From Candidatus Alcyoniella australis (GTDB lineage: Bacteria; Lernaellota; Lernaellaia; JAVCCG01; Alcyoniellaceae): DNA of 25,411 nucleotides. How positions within the stretch are numbered: position 1 is the first letter of the stretch; the number at the start of each line of letters is the position of its first letter. Below are positions 23,478 to 25,411 of this stretch, piece after piece. The translations under genes and the position numbers were made by a program. The stretch is from NCBI GenBank assembly GCA_030765605.1, contig JAVCCG010000074.1, positions 1-25,411 on the forward strand. The letters are read 5' to 3'. The notes below the pieces were generated by a model. It searched no databases, was not told the DNA's origin, and saw only the letters and a list, made by a program, of their open reading frames with translations.

Positions 23478-24806
23478 TTACAGCGGGCTCCAACCGGAAC
23501 TCGGCCGGTTGGGCTTACGCGGCAGGTTGTCCAGCGACTCGCGAAACGCCCGGTTGGCTGGCGTGCCCACGCGCTGGTCGATCATCTGCGTGTCGACCAT
23601 CCCACCGGTCTGGAACAGTCCCAGCCGTTGCTTGAGCTCGAGCACGCGCAGCACCGAGCGGTCGATGCGCGCCTGGTCGATGCGGCCCGAGCGCACGGCA
23701 TCGAGGATTCCGCGCCGAGCAGCGAGCTGACGCTGCGGCGTGCAGCAGTAGATCAGCATGTCGCAGCCGGCCTCGATAGCGCGTACCGCGGCCTCGCCCG
23801 GATCGAGGGTCTGGACGATCGCGCCCATCTCCATGTCGTCGGTCACGATCACACCGTCGTACCCCAGCTCGTCGCGCAACAGTCCGCTGATCATCCGCGG
23901 CGAGAGCGTGGCGGGCTGGAACTCGTCGCCGACCAGCGTGCGATACTGCACGTGGGCGGTCATCACTATCGACAGTCCGCCGCCCGCGATCAGTGCGCGG
24001 TAGGGGATCAGCTCGCGCGAGCGCAATGTGTCGAGGCCGATGTCGAGCACCGGCAGCCCCTTGTGGCTGTCGCTCCCCGTGTCGCCGTGCCCCGGGAAGT
24101 GCTTGGCCGCGCCCAAACAGCCGCCGGATTGCAGGCCCTCGAGATAGGCCCCGGCGAGCAGCGCGACCTGGTTCGGGTCGTCGGAAAAGCTGCGCATCAG
24201 CGCGTGGATCACCGGGTTGGCCGGGTTGGAGTCCACGTCGCAGACCGGCGCGAAGTTGACGCAAAACCCCATCGCGCTCAGTTCCGAGCCGACGATGCGT
24301 CCGGCCTCGCGCACCTGCTCGGGACCGCAGTGCAGCCCCAGGTACAGCGCGCTGGGCATCACGGTCACGCCCTGATCCATGCGCTTAATCCGGCCGCCCT
24401 CCTGGTCGATGCCGATCAACAACGGCACGCCGCTGCTCTGGCGCGCCACGGCCTGCAAGCGGTTGTTCTGCTGCGCGGCCTGCAGCGGATCGCGTAGGTT
24501 GCGCTTGAACAAAATCACGTTGCCGAACCCGCTCTCGCGGATCAGCTCCTCGATTGTGTCGCGCGAGCGCGGCTCGTCAAAGCCGATGAAGAACAGCTGC
24601 CCGACCTTCTGCTCGAGGGTCATCCCGGCCAGCAGCTGCGCCACGTCGCCTTGCGTCTGGGCCTGATTCATTGTCTCGCTCATTTGATTTTGCGCGATCG
24701 CCTCATCAACAGCCCGCCCGTCGTCAGCCTGTCCCTCGAGGCCAAGAAGAAATATTGCGGCGAGCATGGTCGCTGCCGCGACTGCGATGGATAGATAGAT
24801 TTTCAA
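23478..24806 (-). CDS. nagZ: Exported GH3 beta-N-acetylhexosaminidase (NagZ-like)
   Basis: Glycoside hydrolase family 3 enzyme expected to remove terminal GlcNAc from muropeptides. Motifs are complete: LLIGIDQEGGRIKRM near residue 130, GAAKHFPGHGDTGSDSH near residue 237 with the loop His/Asp acid-base dyad, and VIVTDDMEMGAI near residue 320 with the nucleophile Asp. The 442-residue product is longer than the cytoplasmic enzyme of E. coli (about 340) because of an N-terminal signal or anchor sequence (KIYLSIAVAAATMLAAIFLLGL) and a linker, plus a C-terminal extension. The start is a TTG at 24806; the first ATG lies inside the hydrophobic segment, so TTG is preferred. GGGG lies about 9 bases upstream. 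It is followed after 13 bases by the symporter remnant and then slt, which suggests envelope-side peptidoglycan turnover. Confidence 0.9.
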   Translation of the reverse strand: MKIYLSIAVAAATMLAAIFLLGLEGQADDGRAVDEAIAQNQMSETMNQAQTQGDVAQLLAGMTLEQKVGQLFFIGFDEPRSRDTIEELIRESGFGNVILFKRNLRDPLQAAQQNNRLQAVARQSSGVPLLIGIDQEGGRIKRMDQGVTVMPSALYLGLHCGPEQVREAGRIVGSELSAMGFCVNFAPVCDVDSNPANPVIHALMRSFSDDPNQVALLAGAYLEGLQSGGCLGAAKHFPGHGDTGSDSHKGLPVLDIGLDTLRSRELIPYRALIAGGGLSIVMTAHVQYRTLVGDEFQPATLSPRMISGLLRDELGYDGVIVTDDMEMGAIVQTLDPGEAAVRAIEAGCDMLIYCCTPQRQLAARRGILDAVRSGRIDQARIDRSVLRVLELKQRLGLFQTGGMVDTQMIDQRVGTPANRAFRESLDNLPRKPNRPSSGWSPL

Positions 24807-24896
24807 ATTTTCGCCCCGCCTGTTTAATGCTCGGAGCGTATCACGCCGAGGAATCGGGCTTCAACGCCATTTCGCCACCCGCAGCCCGGACGTTTC

Positions 24897-25411
24897 TCAC
24901 TTGAGCAGCTCGAACAGCCGTTTGTGCTCAGGCGTCTTGGCCTCGCGCAGCAGCTCGTAGACCGCGCCCTCGGCGGTCGTGATTATCGCGCCGGAGCGCG
25001 CCATGCGCTCGAGCCCCAGACGATGGTCGATCTGGGCGCGAGCGCCCACCGCGTCGGCCAGCACGTGTACCCGGTAGTGCTCCAGCGCCTCGAGCACGGT
25101 CTGAGCCACGCAGATGTGGGTCTCGATGCCGATCACCAACAGCGTTTTGGCGCCGGTGTCGGCCACGGCGCGAGCCAGGTCCGCGTCGGCCAGGCAGGAG
25201 AACGTGGTCTTGGACAGCGGGCGATAGGCCTCGCCCAGCGCCTGCTGGATCGAGGGCAGCGTCGGTCCCAGTCCGCGCGGGTACTGCTCGCTGACCACCA
25301 TCGGCAGCTCCAGGCGACGCAGGCACTCGATTGCGAACAGGGCTCGGCGTTCGATTTGATCCCAGTCGAGCACGTGCGGAAAAAGCTTCTGCTGATAGTC
25401 GATCACCAGCA
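24897..25411 (-). CDS. Isochorismatase-fold cysteine hydrolase (5' end cut off)
   Basis: Member of the isochorismatase-like hydrolase family (YcaC/nicotinamidase-related), which hydrolyses amides or vinyl ethers of small molecules. The visible part starts in LVIDYQQKLFP, so only about 8-15 N-terminal residues are outside the window; the GTG at 25406 is an internal Val codon, not a start. The catalytic triad is seen: Asp in VIDYQ, Lys in PLSKTTFSC and Cys in GIETHICVAQT. VSEQYPRGLGPTLP is typical of the YcaC-like branch. The 3' end is complete. It is separated from nagZ by 90 bases in which I see no clear terminator or promoter, so whether they share a transcript is open. The exact substrate cannot be assigned. 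Confidence 0.87.
   Translation of the reverse strand, partial: LVIDYQQKLFPHVLDWDQIERRALFAIECLRRLELPMVVSEQYPRGLGPTLPSIQQALGEAYRPLSKTTFSCLADADLARAVADTGAKTLLVIGIETHICVAQTVLEALEHYRVHVLADAVGARAQIDHRLGLERMARSGAIITTAEGAVYELLREAKTPEHKRLFELLK

Noticed and set aside
1-25411. CRISPR arrays, tRNA genes, insertion sequences, phage or defence genes
   Set aside because: No regularly spaced repeats, cloverleaf-like sequences, transposase motifs or defence-family proteins were recognised on either strand by reading; a covariance or profile search could still find weak cases.

Overview
The window looks like chromosomal DNA from a free-living, GC-rich Gram-negative bacterium. A diderm envelope is implied by a TolC/adaptor/RND efflux system, a predicted outer-membrane barrel, a lipoprotein and a soluble lytic transglycosylase. 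The gene set (TldD/TldE, UvrC, ComEC, NCS2 permease, TetR-controlled pump, PilZ-like domain) and high GC would fit a deltaproteobacterial-type lineage, but the sequence alone does not settle the phylum. No tRNA, rRNA, CRISPR array, insertion sequence or phage gene was recognised.

Layout. 1-185: low-complexity G/C tracts, then the short leader of tldD. 186-2986 (+): tldD and tldE/pmbA, overlapping by 4 bases. 3061-6520 (+): a beta-propeller lipoprotein, a small outer-membrane barrel and an NCS2 purine/pyrimidine permease, closely packed. The strand then switches, and every remaining gene is on the minus strand. 6545-7600: a PilZ-like domain fused to an alpha/beta hydrolase. 7633-8595: a zinc-type alcohol dehydrogenase. 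8611-15138: a complete transcription unit, read right to left as promoter with palindromic operators, tetR, tolC-like, adaptor, RND pump, intrinsic terminator. 15139-15462: an AT-rich gap (about 41 % GC where counted) with no convincing gene. 15463-20166: cupin, uvrC and comEC as one tight operon. 20322-24806: nagZ-type GH3 enzyme, a decayed sodium:solute symporter and a lytic transglycosylase as another tight operon. 24897-25411: an isochorismatase-fold hydrolase cut by the window edge.

How the genes work together. The pump operon is the clearest unit: a near-consensus sigma-70 promoter has a palindrome placed over its probable start point, as expected for autorepression by the TetR protein encoded first. 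The nagZ-symporter-slt operon suggests peptidoglycan turnover, with a transglycosylase releasing muropeptides, a secreted hexosaminidase trimming them and a transporter once taking up the product. That transporter now appears dead: it carries one in-frame amber codon and seems to lack two internal blocks. The transglycosylase gene is followed by an in-frame partial copy of its own 3' end. I found no strong candidate for a wholly new defence or mobile system. The most unusual items are the decayed symporter, the RND pump without the TM4 aspartates, the PilZ-like/hydrolase fusion, the 3' duplication of slt and the AT-rich gap.
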